In this document: positions 1 to 7,680 of the stretch, one piece after another | How the letters are laid out: every line of letters starts with the position of its first letter | How positions within the stretch are numbered: position 1 is the stretch's first letter | NCBI GenBank assembly: GCA_947461335.1 | Contig: CANHLB010000077.1 | Location: forward strand, 1-7,680 | From: Burkholderiaceae bacterium | GTDB lineage: Bacteria; Pseudomonadota; Gammaproteobacteria; Burkholderiales; Burkholderiaceae | Direction of reading: 5' to 3' | DNA: 7,680 nt | Program-made: the position numbers and the translations under genes | Notes under the pieces: generated by a model | Told to the model about the DNA's origin: nothing | The model's database searches: none | Seen by the model: only the letters and a program-made list of their open reading frames with translations

Positions 1-1422
1 CAGCAAGCCTAAAGAAAGTGGGCGAGTTAAGAAGGTCATGAAATCACCGCGGGATAGCAATAGGGCGCGACGGAAGTTCTCTTCCATCATTGGTCCGAGT
101 ACGAAGCCCAAGAGTAATGGAGGTGGTTCGCATCCCAGTTTGAAAAAGAGGTAACCAATCAAGCCAAAGCCTGCGGTGACATAGACATCAAACACAGTGT
201 TGTTCACGGTGTACACGCCGATACAGCAGAACACCAAAATTGCTGGATAGAGGAAGCGATAAGGAATCTTCAATAACTTAACCCAAATACCAATTAGCGG
301 TAAGTTCAAAAGAATCAACATTACGTTACCAATCCACATAGAAGCGATCAGACCCCAGAACAATGCTGGGTTGCTGGTCATCACTTGCGGGCCTGGCTGA
401 ATGTTATGAATGGTCATTGCACCCACCATCAAAGCCATCACAGCGTTTGGTGGAATACCTAATGTCAGTAATGGAATGAATGAGGTTTGAGCCGCAGCAT
501 TATTAGCAGCTTCAGGACCTGCAACACCTTCAATCGCACCTTTACCAAACTCATGGCTGTACTTGGAAGACTTTTTCTCAACAGAGTAAGCACCAAATGC
601 AGCTAAGGCAGCACCACCACCGGGCAGAATGCCTAAGATGGAACCAATAGTGGTACCACGCAAGATGGACGGAATCATGCGCTTCACATCAGTTTTAGTT
701 GGCACCATAGTCGTGAGCTTGTTGAGGAAGCCCTCATCCTCACCAGTTTTCTCGAGGTTACCCATGATTTCTGCGAAACCAAATACACCCATCGCCACGG
801 CAACAAAGCCAATGCCATCACTGAGTTCTGGAATATCAAACGCATAGCGAGATACACCAGAGTTCACATCGGTACCAATGATACCCATTAAGAGGCCCAA
901 GATGATCATGCCAATTGCCTTGATTAAAGAGCCTGATGCCAATACCACCGCACCAATTAAGCCTAAGACCATCAGCGAGAAGTACTCGGCTGGACCAAAC
1001 TTAAATGCGAGCTGTGAAAGGGGGGCAGCAAAAGCAGCTAAAACTAAAGTTGCTACGCAACCTGCAAAGAATGAAGCAGTACCTGCAGTAAACAAGGCAA
1101 CACCAGCTCGACCATTGCGCGCCATTTGATATCCATCGATTGCGGTTACCACCGACGACGTCTCCCCTGGAATGTTGAGCAAAATGGCAGTTGTGGATCC
1201 ACCATACTGTGAGCCGTAATAAATACCGGCCAGCATGATCAATGCTGCAATAGGAGGCAGGGCGTAAGTTGCTGGCAAGAGCATCGCGATGGTGGCGATT
1301 GGGCCAAGACCAGGCAAGACGCCGATAAGGGTTCCCAAGACACAGCCGATGAGGCAGTACAAGAGGTTCTGCAGCGTAAACGCTGTATCGAAACCAAGGG
1401 CTAGATTGCTAAATAAATCCAT
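1..1422 (-). CDS. tctA: Tripartite tricarboxylate transporter large permease, TctA family (3' end beyond window)
   Basis: Large inner-membrane subunit of a TTT-type secondary carboxylate transporter, which works with a small membrane subunit (TctB) and a periplasmic binding protein. The frame is open for 474 codons from an ATG at 1422 down to the left edge. Family proteins are about 500 aa, so only a short C-terminal tail is missing. The protein is strongly hydrophobic throughout. It carries the two characteristic TctA glycine-rich loops, VLPGLGPIATIAMLLP from about residue 35 and ILPGGGAALAAFGAY from about residue 265. It also has the GGSTTAILLNIPGE segment after the first loop and GIPPNAVMALMVGAM further on. 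The start lies 19 nt after the tctB stop, with a weak GGGA Shine-Dalgarno at 1432-1435, so cotranscription and coupling with tctB are likely. Substrate cannot be told from sequence: citrate, tartrate, other dicarboxylates and aromatic acids are all known for the family. The family call is secure; the symbol is generic. Confidence 0.95.
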   Translation of the reverse strand, partial: MDLFSNLALGFDTAFTLQNLLYCLIGCVLGTLIGVLPGLGPIATIAMLLPATYALPPIAALIMLAGIYYGSQYGGSTTAILLNIPGETSSVVTAIDGYQMARNGRAGVALFTAGTASFFAGCVATLVLAAFAAPLSQLAFKFGPAEYFSLMVLGLIGAVVLASGSLIKAIGMIILGLLMGIIGTDVNSGVSRYAFDIPELSDGIGFVAVAMGVFGFAEIMGNLEKTGEDEGFLNKLTTMVPTKTDVKRMIPSILRGTTIGSILGILPGGGAALAAFGAYSVEKKSSKYSHEFGKGAIEGVAGPEAANNAAAQTSFIPLLTLGIPPNAVMALMVGAMTIHNIQPGPQVMTSNPALFWGLIASMWIGNVMLILLNLPLIGIWVKLLKIPYRFLYPAILVFCCIGVYTVNNTVFDVYVTAGFGLIGYLFFKLGCEPPPLLLGFVLGPMMEENFRRALLLSRGDFMTFLTRPLSLGLL

Positions 1423-1441
1423 TTTGTGATGTCCCGGTTCT

Positions 1442-1903
1442 TTATTGTTGTAGGAATACTGGTAGCAGTGGGAACTGAAGCTTCAGACCCAATACAAAGA
1501 CTGAATAGGTAAAAGTGACCAAGAAGGCTGCATTGATAGTGGTGCCTTTCCAGGTAAATTCTTTGCTAGCACTAGCGGCAACAAAAACTAAGACCAGAAC
1601 AGCTACTAAGAAGCCCATTCTGGGAAGGAGTAGGCCATACAACACAACCGCACCAGTGATCTGAGCAATGATCCGCCAATTGAATTTAGGAATCTTCTCG
1701 ATCGCTGCTGTTGCACCAAAAGACTTCACGAGGACCAATAGGCCTAAGAGGGTCAGCAAGATACCCAACCAAAATGGGAAATAACCAGGCCCCATCTTGG
1801 CTGCTGTGCCATATTGATACTGTCTTGCGATGATAGTGAAGAAGAGGCCAATGACCATATACATGATCCCAGCCCCAAAATCCCGTTGATTGCGAATTTT
1901 CAA
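1442..1903 (-). CDS. tctB: Tripartite tricarboxylate transporter small permease, TctB family (TTG start)
   Basis: Small membrane subunit of the TTT transporter, expected to pair with TctA in the inner membrane. With the start chosen here the product is 153 aa, close to the usual length of about 150. The hydrophobic segments fall at about residues 13-27, 42-62, 80-115 and 128-146, consistent with a four- to five-helix protein. The MGPGYFP motif at residues 37-43 is typical of TctB. I chose the TTG at 1901-1903 because a perfect AAGGAG (1910-1915) sits 6 nt upstream of it. The longer in-frame ATG at 1969 would add 22 polar residues (MPYNRSTSINRS...) with no place in the family, and it would start upstream of the candidate promoter's transcription start. 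The gene is first in the operon with tctA and is divergent from alaS. No binding-protein gene (tctC/Bug) lies upstream, where many TTT operons have it. Confidence 0.92.
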   Translation of the reverse strand: MKIRNQRDFGAGIMYMVIGLFFTIIARQYQYGTAAKMGPGYFPFWLGILLTLLGLLVLVKSFGATAAIEKIPKFNWRIIAQITGAVVLYGLLLPRMGFLVAVLVLVFVAASASKEFTWKGTTINAAFLVTFTYSVFVLGLKLQFPLLPVFLQQ

Positions 1904-1909
1904 GTTGTA

Positions 1910-1915
1910 CTCCTT
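1910..1915 (-). promoter_or_regulatory. Shine-Dalgarno site that fixes the tctB start
   Basis: The minus strand reads AAGGAG, a perfect anti-16S match, 6 nt before a TTG codon at 1903. Nothing comparable precedes the in-frame ATG at 1969. This site decides in favour of the non-ATG start. Confidence 0.85.
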
Positions 1916-1957
1916 ATGTATCGACTTAGTTGCCGATCTATTTATTGATGTTGAGCG

Positions 1958-1988
1958 ATTGTAAGGCACTAAGGGGGTCTATTGTCTA
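1958..1988 (-). promoter_or_regulatory. Candidate sigma70 promoter for tctBA
   Basis: On the minus strand TAGACA (1983-1988, five of six consensus bases for -35) is followed after 19 nt by TACAAT (1958-1963, five of six for -10). Transcription would start near 1951, leaving about 48 nt of leader that includes the AAGGAG site. The spacer is longer than the optimal 17 nt, so the promoter may be weak or activator-dependent. Its -35 box overlaps the left arm of the palindrome at 1986-2001. Assigned by eye from consensus matches only. Confidence 0.45.
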
Positions 1989-2001
1989 GGGTTTGCCCTA
2001 G
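1986..2001. promoter_or_regulatory. Perfect palindrome between divergent tctB and alaS, possible operator
   Basis: The sequence CTAGGG-TTTG-CCCTAG has two perfect 6-bp inverted arms around a 4-nt centre. Past one T/T mismatch, two or three more positions can pair (1982-1984 with 2003-2005). It overlaps the candidate -35 box of tctB (1983-1988) and encloses that of alaS (1993-1998). A dimeric regulator bound here would therefore touch both promoters. No T-run follows, and it lies upstream of both predicted transcription starts, so a terminator or attenuator is unlikely. In E. coli, AlaRS is known to bind a palindrome flanking the alaS transcription start and repress its own gene. Whether this element does the same is speculation. 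Confidence 0.5.
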
Positions 2002-2028
2002 TCAGGTGCCAATGCGATAATTATTGAC
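1993..2028 (+). promoter_or_regulatory. Candidate extended -10 promoter for alaS giving a leaderless mRNA
   Basis: TTGCCC (1993-1998, four of six for -35) is followed after a 17-nt spacer by GATAAT (2016-2021, five of six for -10). A TG at 2013-2014 one base before the hexamer gives the extended -10 form. Transcription usually starts about 7 nt after the -10 box, which here is at 2028-2029, the base before or the A of the alaS ATG. No Shine-Dalgarno precedes the ATG, which fits a leaderless message. I found no better promoter further upstream. Assigned by eye. Confidence 0.5.
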
Positions 2029-4653
2029 ATGAAAGTCTCTCAAATTCGCCAAGCCTATCTGGATTTCTTTGCCCAAAAGGGCCACCAAATCGTTCCATCT
2101 AGCCCAGTGGTTCCCGGGGATGATCCAACCCTGTTATTCACTAATGCGGGTATGAATCAGTTCAAGGATGTTTTTCTAGGGTTTGATAAGCGTCCCTATA
2201 ACCGAGCTACCACTGCGCAAAAGTGTATTCGAGCCGGGGGAAAGCACAATGACTTGGATAACGTTGGCTATACCGCACGCCACCATACCTTTTTTGAGAT
2301 GTTGGGTAATTTTTCATTTGGAGATTATTTTAAGAAAGAGGCGATTCAATTTGCTTGGGATTTATTAACCCAGGTATTTAAGTTGCCTAAGGAAAAACTA
2401 TTAGTCACCGTGTACGCTGAAGATGATGAGGCGTTTGAGATCTGGAATAAGCAAATTGGTATTCCAGCTGATCGGATTATTCGGATTGGCGACAACAAAG
2501 GTGCCCGTTACGCTTCTGATAATTTTTGGATGATGGGCGATACCGGTCCTTGCGGTCCTTGTACAGAAATTTTTTATGATCACGGCGAGCATATTCCGGG
2601 TGGTCCTCCAGGCAGTCCAGATGAAGACGGTGATCGCTACATTGAAATCTGGAATAACGTCTTCATGCAATTTAACCGTGATGAAGCAGGTGTCATGCAT
2701 CTGCTGCCTAAGCCTAGTGTTGATACTGGCATGGGCCTTGAGCGTATTGCTGCTATTTTGCAGAAAGTGCACTCTAATTATGAAATTGACCTTTTTGCCA
2801 ATCTGCTTAAGGCTTCCAAGGATGCAGTAGATGCCGCTGGTGGTGGGAACTGTGATGCACAGAGTCCTTCACTTAAAGTAATTGCTGACCATATTCGGGC
2901 CTGTAGTTTTATCGTGGTAGATGGAGTGATCCCAGGTAATGCTGGGCGCGGTTATGTGCTGCGTCGTATTGCACGTCGTGCGATTCGTCACGGTTACAAG
3001 CTCGGCGCTCGTAAACCATTCTTCTACCAATTAGTTCCTGCTTTAGTTAAAGAGATGGGTGATGCCTATCCAGAATTACGTGCTGCTCAAGATAAAGTTG
3101 GTGAAGTTTTGAAGCAAGAAGAAGAGCGCTTCTTTCAGACAATTGCTAATGGCATGGAAATCTTGGATGGTGCATTAGCTAGCGGTGCAACTGTAGTGGA
3201 TGGTGAAACTGCTTTCCGCTTACATGATACTTTTGGTTTCCCATTAGACTTAACCGCAGACGTTTGTCGTGAGCGTGGAGTTACCGTAGATGCTCAGGGT
3301 TTTGAAGTGGCAATGCAAAAGCAGCGTGATCAAGCTAGGGCAGCCGGGAAGTTCAAAGTAGCTCAGGGATTAGATTACAAAGGTAAGCCAACCCAATTTC
3401 ATGGTTATGACACCCTAAAACATGAGGGCGCTAAGGTTACAGCGCTGTATATAGATGGCTCTACTGTGCAGTCCGTCAAAGCAGGTGATGCAGCGGTAAT
3501 TGTGCTCGATAACACTCCTTTCTACGCAGAATCTGGTGGTCAGGTTGGCGATAAGGGCGAGCTTCGAAACGAAACTGTGCGTTTTGCAGTAGAAGATACC
3601 TTCAAGATTCAAGCCGATGTCTTTGGTCATCAAGGTGAATTGCTCGAGGGTGAGCTTAAGGTGGGTGATACGCTCAATGCTTTGGTAGATGCTAAGCAAA
3701 GAACAGATACGATGCGTAACCATAGTGCTACACATATCTTGCATAAAGCTTTGCGTGAAGTCCTTGGCGATCATGTGCAGCAAAAGGGCTCTCTAGTAGA
3801 TGCGATGAAGACCCGCTTTGACTTTACGCACAATGCACCCATTACGGCAGAACAGATTCGCAAAATAGAAGACATTGTTAATCAAGAGATTCTGGAGAAC
3901 ACTGCTACCTCCGGTAAGGTTATGTCATTAGATGATGCGCAAAAGACTGGTGCCATGATGCTTTTTGGTGAGAAGTATGGCGATGAAGTTCGTGTTTTAG
4001 AGATTGGCTCATCCAAAGAGTTATGCGGTGGTACTCATGTGTCTCGTACTGGCGATATCGGTAGCCTTAAGATTGTTTCTGAAGGTGGCGTAGCAGCGGG
4101 TATACGCCGCGTTGAAGCAGTAACTGGTAATAACGCATTGCACCTTCTGCAGGGCATGGAAGATAAGATTAATGAAGCTGCAGCGATACTTAAAACCCAT
4201 CCAGGAGATTTAGTAAACCGCGTTACCCAATTGCAAGAGAGTTTGCGGCAAGCAGAGCGTGAGTTAGAGAAAGTGAACTCTAAGTTAGCAGCAAGCCAGG
4301 GTGATGAGTTGGCTGGTCAAGCAGTGGATGTGAACGGACTAAAAGTATTGGCTGTACGCATCGATGGTGCTGATGCGGGGGTCTTGCGTGAAACTATGGA
4401 TGCACTCAAAGCTAAGCTCAAGACTGCCGCAATAGTCCTGGCATCCGTGCAGGGTGATAAGGTGAGTTTGATTGCCGGAGTGACTACAGACTCTATTGGG
4501 AAAGTGAAAGCAGGTGATCTCGTAAACTTCGTAGCTCAGCAAGTCGGCGGTAAAGGTGGCGGTAAACCAGAAATGGCGATGGCCGGCGGTACTGATCCAG
4601 GCAAGTTGAACGCAGCATTAGAAAGTGTTCAAGATTGGGTGGCAAGTAAATGA
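2029..4653 (+). CDS. alaS: Alanine--tRNA ligase (alanyl-tRNA synthetase)
   Basis: Cytoplasmic class II synthetase that charges tRNA-Ala with alanine using ATP and hydrolyses mischarged Ser- or Gly-tRNA-Ala. The 874 aa agree with the E. coli enzyme (876 aa), so it is full length. The N-terminal catalytic domain starts [14 protein letters not shown] and contains the motif 2 region [18 protein letters not shown] and motif 3 GMGLERI at residues 234-240. The editing domain carries the zinc-site residues His565 and His569 (NHSATH) with Cys666 and His670 (CGGTH), matching the known E. coli editing residues, so proofreading should be intact. The C-terminal DHHA1-type C-Ala domain ends with the glycine-rich [15 protein letters not shown] segment. 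The ATG at 2029 is the only usual start codon in frame after the TAG at 1999-2001, yet it has no Shine-Dalgarno. The last 4 nt overlap the downstream tusA-like gene. Function is secure. Confidence 0.99.
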   Translation: MKVSQIRQAYLDFFAQKGHQIVPSSPVVPGDDPTLLFTNAGMNQFKDVFLGFDKRPYNRATTAQKCIRAGGKHNDLDNVGYTARHHTFFEMLGNFSFGDYFKKEAIQFAWDLLTQVFKLPKEKLLVTVYAEDDEAFEIWNKQIGIPADRIIRIGDNKGARYASDNFWMMGDTGPCGPCTEIFYDHGEHIPGGPPGSPDEDGDRYIEIWNNVFMQFNRDEAGVMHLLPKPSVDTGMGLERIAAILQKVHSNYEIDLFANLLKASKDAVDAAGGGNCDAQSPSLKVIADHIRACSFIVVDGVIPGNAGRGYVLRRIARRAIRHGYKLGARKPFFYQLVPALVKEMGDAYPELRAAQDKVGEVLKQEEERFFQTIANGMEILDGALASGATVVDGETAFRLHDTFGFPLDLTADVCRERGVTVDAQGFEVAMQKQRDQARAAGKFKVAQGLDYKGKPTQFHGYDTLKHEGAKVTALYIDGSTVQSVKAGDAAVIVLDNTPFYAESGGQVGDKGELRNETVRFAVEDTFKIQADVFGHQGELLEGELKVGDTLNALVDAKQRTDTMRNHSATHILHKALREVLGDHVQQKGSLVDAMKTRFDFTHNAPITAEQIRKIEDIVNQEILENTATSGKVMSLDDAQKTGAMMLFGEKYGDEVRVLEIGSSKELCGGTHVSRTGDIGSLKIVSEGGVAAGIRRVEAVTGNNALHLLQGMEDKINEAAAILKTHPGDLVNRVTQLQESLRQAERELEKVNSKLAASQGDELAGQAVDVNGLKVLAVRIDGADAGVLRETMDALKAKLKTAAIVLASVQGDKVSLIAGVTTDSIGKVKAGDLVNFVAQQVGGKGGGKPEMAMAGGTDPGKLNAALESVQDWVASK

Positions 4654-4892
4654 GTGATCAAAATATTGCGTTTAATGCTGAGATAGATGCGATTGGCATG
4701 AACTGTCCATTGCCTATTTTACGAACCAAGAAAGTATTAGCCACCATGCAATCTGGTGAGGTACTAAAAATTAAAGCAACCGATGCAGGCGCAGCGCATG
4801 ACTTTCCGGCATTTGCTAAACAAACTGGTAATGAATTGATTTTTACTACTACTGAAGGTGACGTACTGGTTTTCTTCCTCAAAAGAAGATAA
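4650..4892 (+). CDS. tusA: TusA/SirA-family sulfur carrier protein
   Basis: Small cytoplasmic protein of 80 aa (E. coli TusA is 81 aa). It has the family signature Cys19-Pro-Leu-Pro within [13 protein letters not shown] and a later [11 protein letters not shown] strand, consistent with the two-layer alpha/beta fold. Cys19 should carry a persulfide received from a cysteine desulfurase such as IscS. In E. coli, TusA passes it to the TusBCD relay for 2-thiouridine in tRNA wobble positions, but other family members serve molybdenum cofactor synthesis or sulfur oxidation. The start overlaps the alaS stop in an ATGA arrangement, and GGGTGG (4637-4642) lies 7 nt upstream, so translation is probably coupled to alaS. 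Family membership is firm; the exact partner, and thus the symbol, is less certain because betaproteobacteria often have several paralogues. Confidence 0.9.
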   Translation: MSDQNIAFNAEIDAIGMNCPLPILRTKKVLATMQSGEVLKIKATDAGAAHDFPAFAKQTGNELIFTTTEGDVLVFFLKRR

Positions 4893-4897
4893 GAGCC

Positions 4898-5782
4898 TTA
4901 GCTTAAAGAGCGACTCTTTAAGTAAGCAGCAAAATCAGTGGCTACTTCTGGGTGGCGCAAAGCAAATTCCACTGAAGCTTTGAGGTAGCCAAGTTTGCTA
5001 CCGCAGTCATAGCGCACACCATCGTACTCATAAGCAAAGACAGGCTCTTGCTTTAGTAAAGAAGCAATCGCATCCGTCAGTTGAATTTCTCCACCGGCAC
5101 CTGGCTTGAGATTGCGAATATGGGCAAAAATCTCAGAAGACAGGACATAGCGCCCAACAACAGCTAAGTTCGAGAGTGCATCCTTGGGCTGAGGCTTTTC
5201 AACAATGCTATTGAGGTGGTAGATGCCTTTAGCTACTTCAGTTCCCGCTACGATTCCGTAAGAGCTACTCTTGGCAGGATCGATCTTTTCTACAGCAATC
5301 ACTGAACCGTTTTGCGCATTAAATACATCGAGCATCTGTTTGAGCACCGGAGGCTGTCCATCTAATAAGTCATCCGCTAACATGATGGCAAAAGGTTCGT
5401 CACGTACTAATTTTTCAGCACAGAGAACAGCATGTCCTAAGCCTAAAGCTTCAGGTTGGCGAACGTAAACACAATCAACATGACTTGGTTTAACGCTGCG
5501 CACAATTTCTAGTAACTCTTTCTTATTCTTAGCTTCAAGCTCGGCTTCTAGTTCATACGCTTTGTCAAAGTGATCCTCAATGGCACGCTTACTGCGACCG
5601 GTCACAAAAATCATTTCAGTAATGCCCGCAGCGATTGCTTCTTCAACCGCATACTGAATCAGAGGCTTATCAACCACATTGAGCATCTCTTTGGGACTTG
5701 CCTTGGTGGCAGGCAAAAAGCGAGTGCCTAAGCCAGCAACAGGAAAGACAGCTTTGGTAACGGCTTTGGTGGTTAATGGCAT
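4898..5782 (-). CDS. galU: UTP--glucose-1-phosphate uridylyltransferase
   Basis: Makes UDP-glucose and pyrophosphate from UTP and glucose 1-phosphate in the cytoplasm, feeding lipopolysaccharide, exopolysaccharide and galactose pathways. The 294 aa are normal for bacterial GalU. The nucleotide-binding signature [17 protein letters not shown] spans residues 17-33, with DKPLIQY at 38-44. [11 protein letters not shown] (109-119) and the acidic LADDLLD (135-141, the expected Mg-binding aspartates) follow. EKPQP (195-199), GEIQLTDA (231-238) and [11 protein letters not shown] (259-269) complete the sugar-nucleotide site. The ATG at 5782 begins [17 protein letters not shown], the expected N-terminal strand, and has only a weak GGA (5789-5791) upstream. 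It lies 34 nt behind valS on the same strand with no visible terminator between, so cotranscription is likely. Its stop is 5 bp from that of the convergent tusA-like gene. Last codons form an inverted repeat. Confidence 0.98.
   Translation of the reverse strand: MPLTTKAVTKAVFPVAGLGTRFLPATKASPKEMLNVVDKPLIQYAVEEAIAAGITEMIFVTGRSKRAIEDHFDKAYELEAELEAKNKKELLEIVRSVKPSHVDCVYVRQPEALGLGHAVLCAEKLVRDEPFAIMLADDLLDGQPPVLKQMLDVFNAQNGSVIAVEKIDPAKSSSYGIVAGTEVAKGIYHLNSIVEKPQPKDALSNLAVVGRYVLSSEIFAHIRNLKPGAGGEIQLTDAIASLLKQEPVFAYEYDGVRYDCGSKLGYLKASVEFALRHPEVATDFAAYLKSRSLS
4902..4922. terminator. Inverted repeat between convergent genes, possible shared terminator
   Basis: Arms CTTAAAGAG (4902-4910) and CTCTTTAAG (4914-4922) are perfect 9-bp inverted copies around a 3-nt loop. 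The element lies inside the last codons of galU and just beyond the tusA-like stop. It could fold in either transcript. The plus strand has no T-run after it. The minus strand is only moderately T-rich about 7 nt later (CTCTTATCTTCTTTTG). The stem is AT-rich, so it is a weak candidate for an intrinsic terminator. It might instead protect 3' ends, or simply be coding sequence for LKSRSLS. Confidence 0.4.
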
Positions 5783-5816
5783 AAAGGTTCCGATCGCTCT
5801 GGATGTTGCTACTGTT

Positions 5817-7680
5817 TTATTTCAGACGCTCTAATTGTGCAACAAGCTTCTCGTGATTCTGCTCAAAACTAGCAAGACGTTGTTTTTCTTGGGTAACAAC
5901 CTCGGTTGGGGCGCGGGCCACAAAGCTCTCATTAGTGAGTTTGCTACGGGCTTTTGTGATTTCATTAGAAAGGCGCTCAATTTCCTTGCCCAGGCGGATA
6001 CGCTCTGCAGCAACGTCAACCTCAATCTTCAAAAGCAATTTGAGATCTCCCACCAGGGCTATTGGCGCTCCAGGAGCATCTTTTTCTAAGCCAGACTCAT
6101 TACTATAGATTTTGACCTCAGAGAGTTTTGCCAGTGCGAGCAAGTAGGGCGTTGCCTTTTGTAAAAATGCCTCTGGCCCACTAATCCAAAGTGGCACCTT
6201 TAGACCGGGGGGTACTTGCATCTCACCGCGAAGATTTCTGCAGGCGTCCACAATCGCTTTAATCTGCGCCACCCAAACTTCACTCTTCTCATCGATCTTA
6301 TCCGCCTGAGAAACTGGATAAGCTTGGAGAGCGATAGTTTGTTTAGGCTGCTGAGCTAAATCTTTTCCAGATTTTGGCCCAACGGTTTGCCAAAGTGTTT
6401 CGGTAATAAATGGGATCAATGGGTGCGCCATGCGCAAGATAGTTTCTAGTACACGTAATAAAGTGCGGCGGGTGGCACGTTGCTGCGCTGGAGTGCCTGT
6501 TTGCAACTGCACTTTAGCAAGTTCTAAGTACCAATCACAGTATTCATCCCAAACAAATTGATAGATGCTACTTGCGATATTATCAAAGCGATAGTTCTCA
6601 AATCCCTTGGCTACTTCAGCTTCGGTTCTTTGCAGTTGAGAAACAATCCATTTATCTGCTGGGGAAAAATCCAAATAGCCTTCAGGGCCGCATTGATTAT
6701 CACAAGGTGCAAAGCCATTGTCTTCATCACTACCAGGGCAGTTCATAAGAACAAAGCGGGTAGCGTTCCATAACTTATTACAGAAGTTTCGATAGCCCTC
6801 ACAACGCTTTTGATCAAAGTTAATATTGCGACCAAGAGAAGCGAGAGATGCAAAGGTAAAGCGCAAAGCATCAGTTCCAAATGCGGGAATACCATCGGGA
6901 AACTCTTTTTTGGTTTTCTTACTAATGCTTTCTGCTTGCTTAGGATTCATCAATCCCGTAGTGCGTTTATCAACTAGCTCTTCAATCTTAATACCATCAA
7001 TCAAATCAATGGGGTCCAAAGTATTACCTTTGGACTTACTCATCTTTTGGCCCTCAGCATCACGTACTAAGCCATGTACATAAACGGTATGGAAAGGCAC
7101 TTTTCCAGTGAAGTGGCAAGTCATCATGACCATGCGCGCGACCCAAAAGAAGATGATGTCAAAGCCAGTAACCAATACCGATGATGGCAAGAAATGCTTT
7201 AAGGCAGGCGTTTCATCTGGCCAGCCTAGTGAGCTAAAGGGAACCAGTGCTGAGCTAAACCAAGTATCTAAGACATCGGGATCACGATGGAGTTTGCCTG
7301 TATAGCCAGTAGCAGCAGCTTTGGCTTTCACCTCTTCTTCCGAGCGTCCTACAAAGATTTGACCATCATCACCATACCAGGCAGGGATTTGATGGCCCCA
7401 CCAGAGTTGACGTGAGATGCACCAGTCTTGAATATTTTCTAGCCACTGGGTGTATGTATTAATCCAATTTTCTGGTACGAGCTTAATATCGCCTTTAGTC
7501 ACTGCATCTAATGCAGCACCTGCAATGGATGACCCGGGCTGGTATTTGTTATCGGGACTGGGTTTTGACATTGCTACAAACCATTGATCGGTCATCATCG
7601 GTTCAATAATGGTTTGGGTACGATCACCACGTGGCACCATCAATTTATGGGGCTGAACTTTTTCTAATAAACCTGCGGCA
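5817..7680 (-). CDS. valS: Valine--tRNA ligase (valyl-tRNA synthetase), N-terminal part beyond window
   Basis: Cytoplasmic class Ia synthetase that charges tRNA-Val and edits Thr-tRNA-Val. The frame stays open to the right edge, giving the last 620 residues of a protein usually about 950 long. The HIGH motif and most of the CP1 editing domain lie outside. Visible parts begin with [18 protein letters not shown] and TDQWFVAM at the end of the editing region. Then come [24 protein letters not shown] and the ATP-site KMSKS motif encoded at 7032-7046. The anticodon-binding helical domain follows ([15 protein letters not shown]). The C-terminal coiled-coil tRNA-binding arm occupies roughly the last 65 codons (5820-6015) and is complete. 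A cysteine-containing insertion follows RFVLMN at about 6678-6740. The methionine-like start at 7643 is internal and not a real start. Galactose-pathway gene galU follows after 34 nt. Confidence 0.98.
   Translation of the reverse strand, partial: AAGLLEKVQPHKLMVPRGDRTQTIIEPMMTDQWFVAMSKPSPDNKYQPGSSIAGAALDAVTKGDIKLVPENWINTYTQWLENIQDWCISRQLWWGHQIPAWYGDDGQIFVGRSEEEVKAKAAATGYTGKLHRDPDVLDTWFSSALVPFSSLGWPDETPALKHFLPSSVLVTGFDIIFFWVARMVMMTCHFTGKVPFHTVYVHGLVRDAEGQKMSKSKGNTLDPIDLIDGIKIEELVDKRTTGLMNPKQAESISKKTKKEFPDGIPAFGTDALRFTFASLASLGRNINFDQKRCEGYRNFCNKLWNATRFVLMNCPGSDEDNGFAPCDNQCGPEGYLDFSPADKWIVSQLQRTEAEVAKGFENYRFDNIASSIYQFVWDEYCDWYLELAKVQLQTGTPAQQRATRRTLLRVLETILRMAHPLIPFITETLWQTVGPKSGKDLAQQPKQTIALQAYPVSQADKIDEKSEVWVAQIKAIVDACRNLRGEMQVPPGLKVPLWISGPEAFLQKATPYLLALAKLSEVKIYSNESGLEKDAPGAPIALVGDLKLLLKIEVDVAAERIRLGKEIERLSNEITKARSKLTNESFVARAPTEVVTQEKQRLASFEQNHEKLVAQLERLK

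Noticed and set aside
629..1129. Two plus-strand open frames opposite tctA
   Set aside because: The products are low-complexity Pro/Ala/Lys/Ile-rich sequences expected from the antisense of a hydrophobic glycine- and alanine-rich membrane protein. No good start sites seen.
2176..2185. Second copy of CTAGGGTTTG, the left arm and centre of the promoter palindrome, inside alaS
   Set aside because: It lacks the right arm and encodes the conserved FLGFDK segment of AlaRS, so a chance match is the simplest explanation.
2401..2772. Minus-strand 123-codon open frame within alaS, and similar frames at 3415-3783 and 4339-4542
   Set aside because: They are antisense to conserved AlaRS domains, have no family resemblance and no ribosome-binding site that stands out.
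4658..4882. Open frame of 74 codons on the minus strand almost exactly opposite the tusA-like gene
   Set aside because: It mirrors a gene with a clear CPxP signature, has no recognisable domain and no convincing start context; it is a shadow frame.
5783..5816. Search for a promoter or terminator between valS and galU
   Set aside because: The 34-nt gap shows no hairpin with a T-run and no convincing -10/-35 pair, so I read valS and galU as cotranscribed.
7638..7643. Possible valS start codons TTG/ATG near 7640
   Set aside because: The frame continues upstream to the window edge with clear ValRS sequence ([11 protein letters not shown]), so these are internal codons and the gene is merely cut by the window.

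Overview
This window looks like an ordinary housekeeping stretch of a betaproteobacterial chromosome, probably order Burkholderiales. The moderate, slightly AT-leaning base composition makes a Polynucleobacter-like member of the Burkholderiaceae a reasonable guess. That rests on a tripartite tricarboxylate transporter (TTT) operon, abundant in this order, and on the character of the AlaRS, TusA, GalU and ValRS proteins. I could not run a phylogenetic test. I see no mobile element, CRISPR array, rRNA or tRNA gene.

Layout. (1) Positions 1-1903, minus strand: a TTT membrane module, tctB then tctA, with tctA running off the left edge. (2) Positions 1904-2028: a 125-bp divergent intergenic region holding a perfect 6-bp-arm palindrome and two back-to-back candidate promoters. 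The alaS promoter is placed so that its transcript would start at or within one base of the ATG. (3) Positions 2029-4892, plus strand: alaS (alanyl-tRNA synthetase, complete, 874 aa) overlapping a tusA-family sulfur-carrier gene by 4 nt. (4) Positions 4898-7680, minus strand: galU (UDP-glucose pyrophosphorylase, complete) behind the 3' two-thirds of valS (valyl-tRNA synthetase), which runs off the right edge. tusA and galU converge with only 5 bp between their stop codons, and a perfect 9-bp inverted repeat lies in the galU tail. No gene-free stretch exceeds 125 bp.

How the genes relate. alaS and valS supply translation. The TusA-like protein is expected to carry persulfide sulfur, possibly for tRNA thiolation. 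GalU supplies UDP-glucose for envelope polysaccharides. TctAB is a secondary carboxylate importer that needs a periplasmic binding protein (TctC/Bug family), which is not encoded on the upstream side here.

I found no convincing new biological system. The most interesting feature is the compact alaS/tctB control region: a palindrome shared by two opposed promoters and a predicted leaderless alaS mRNA.
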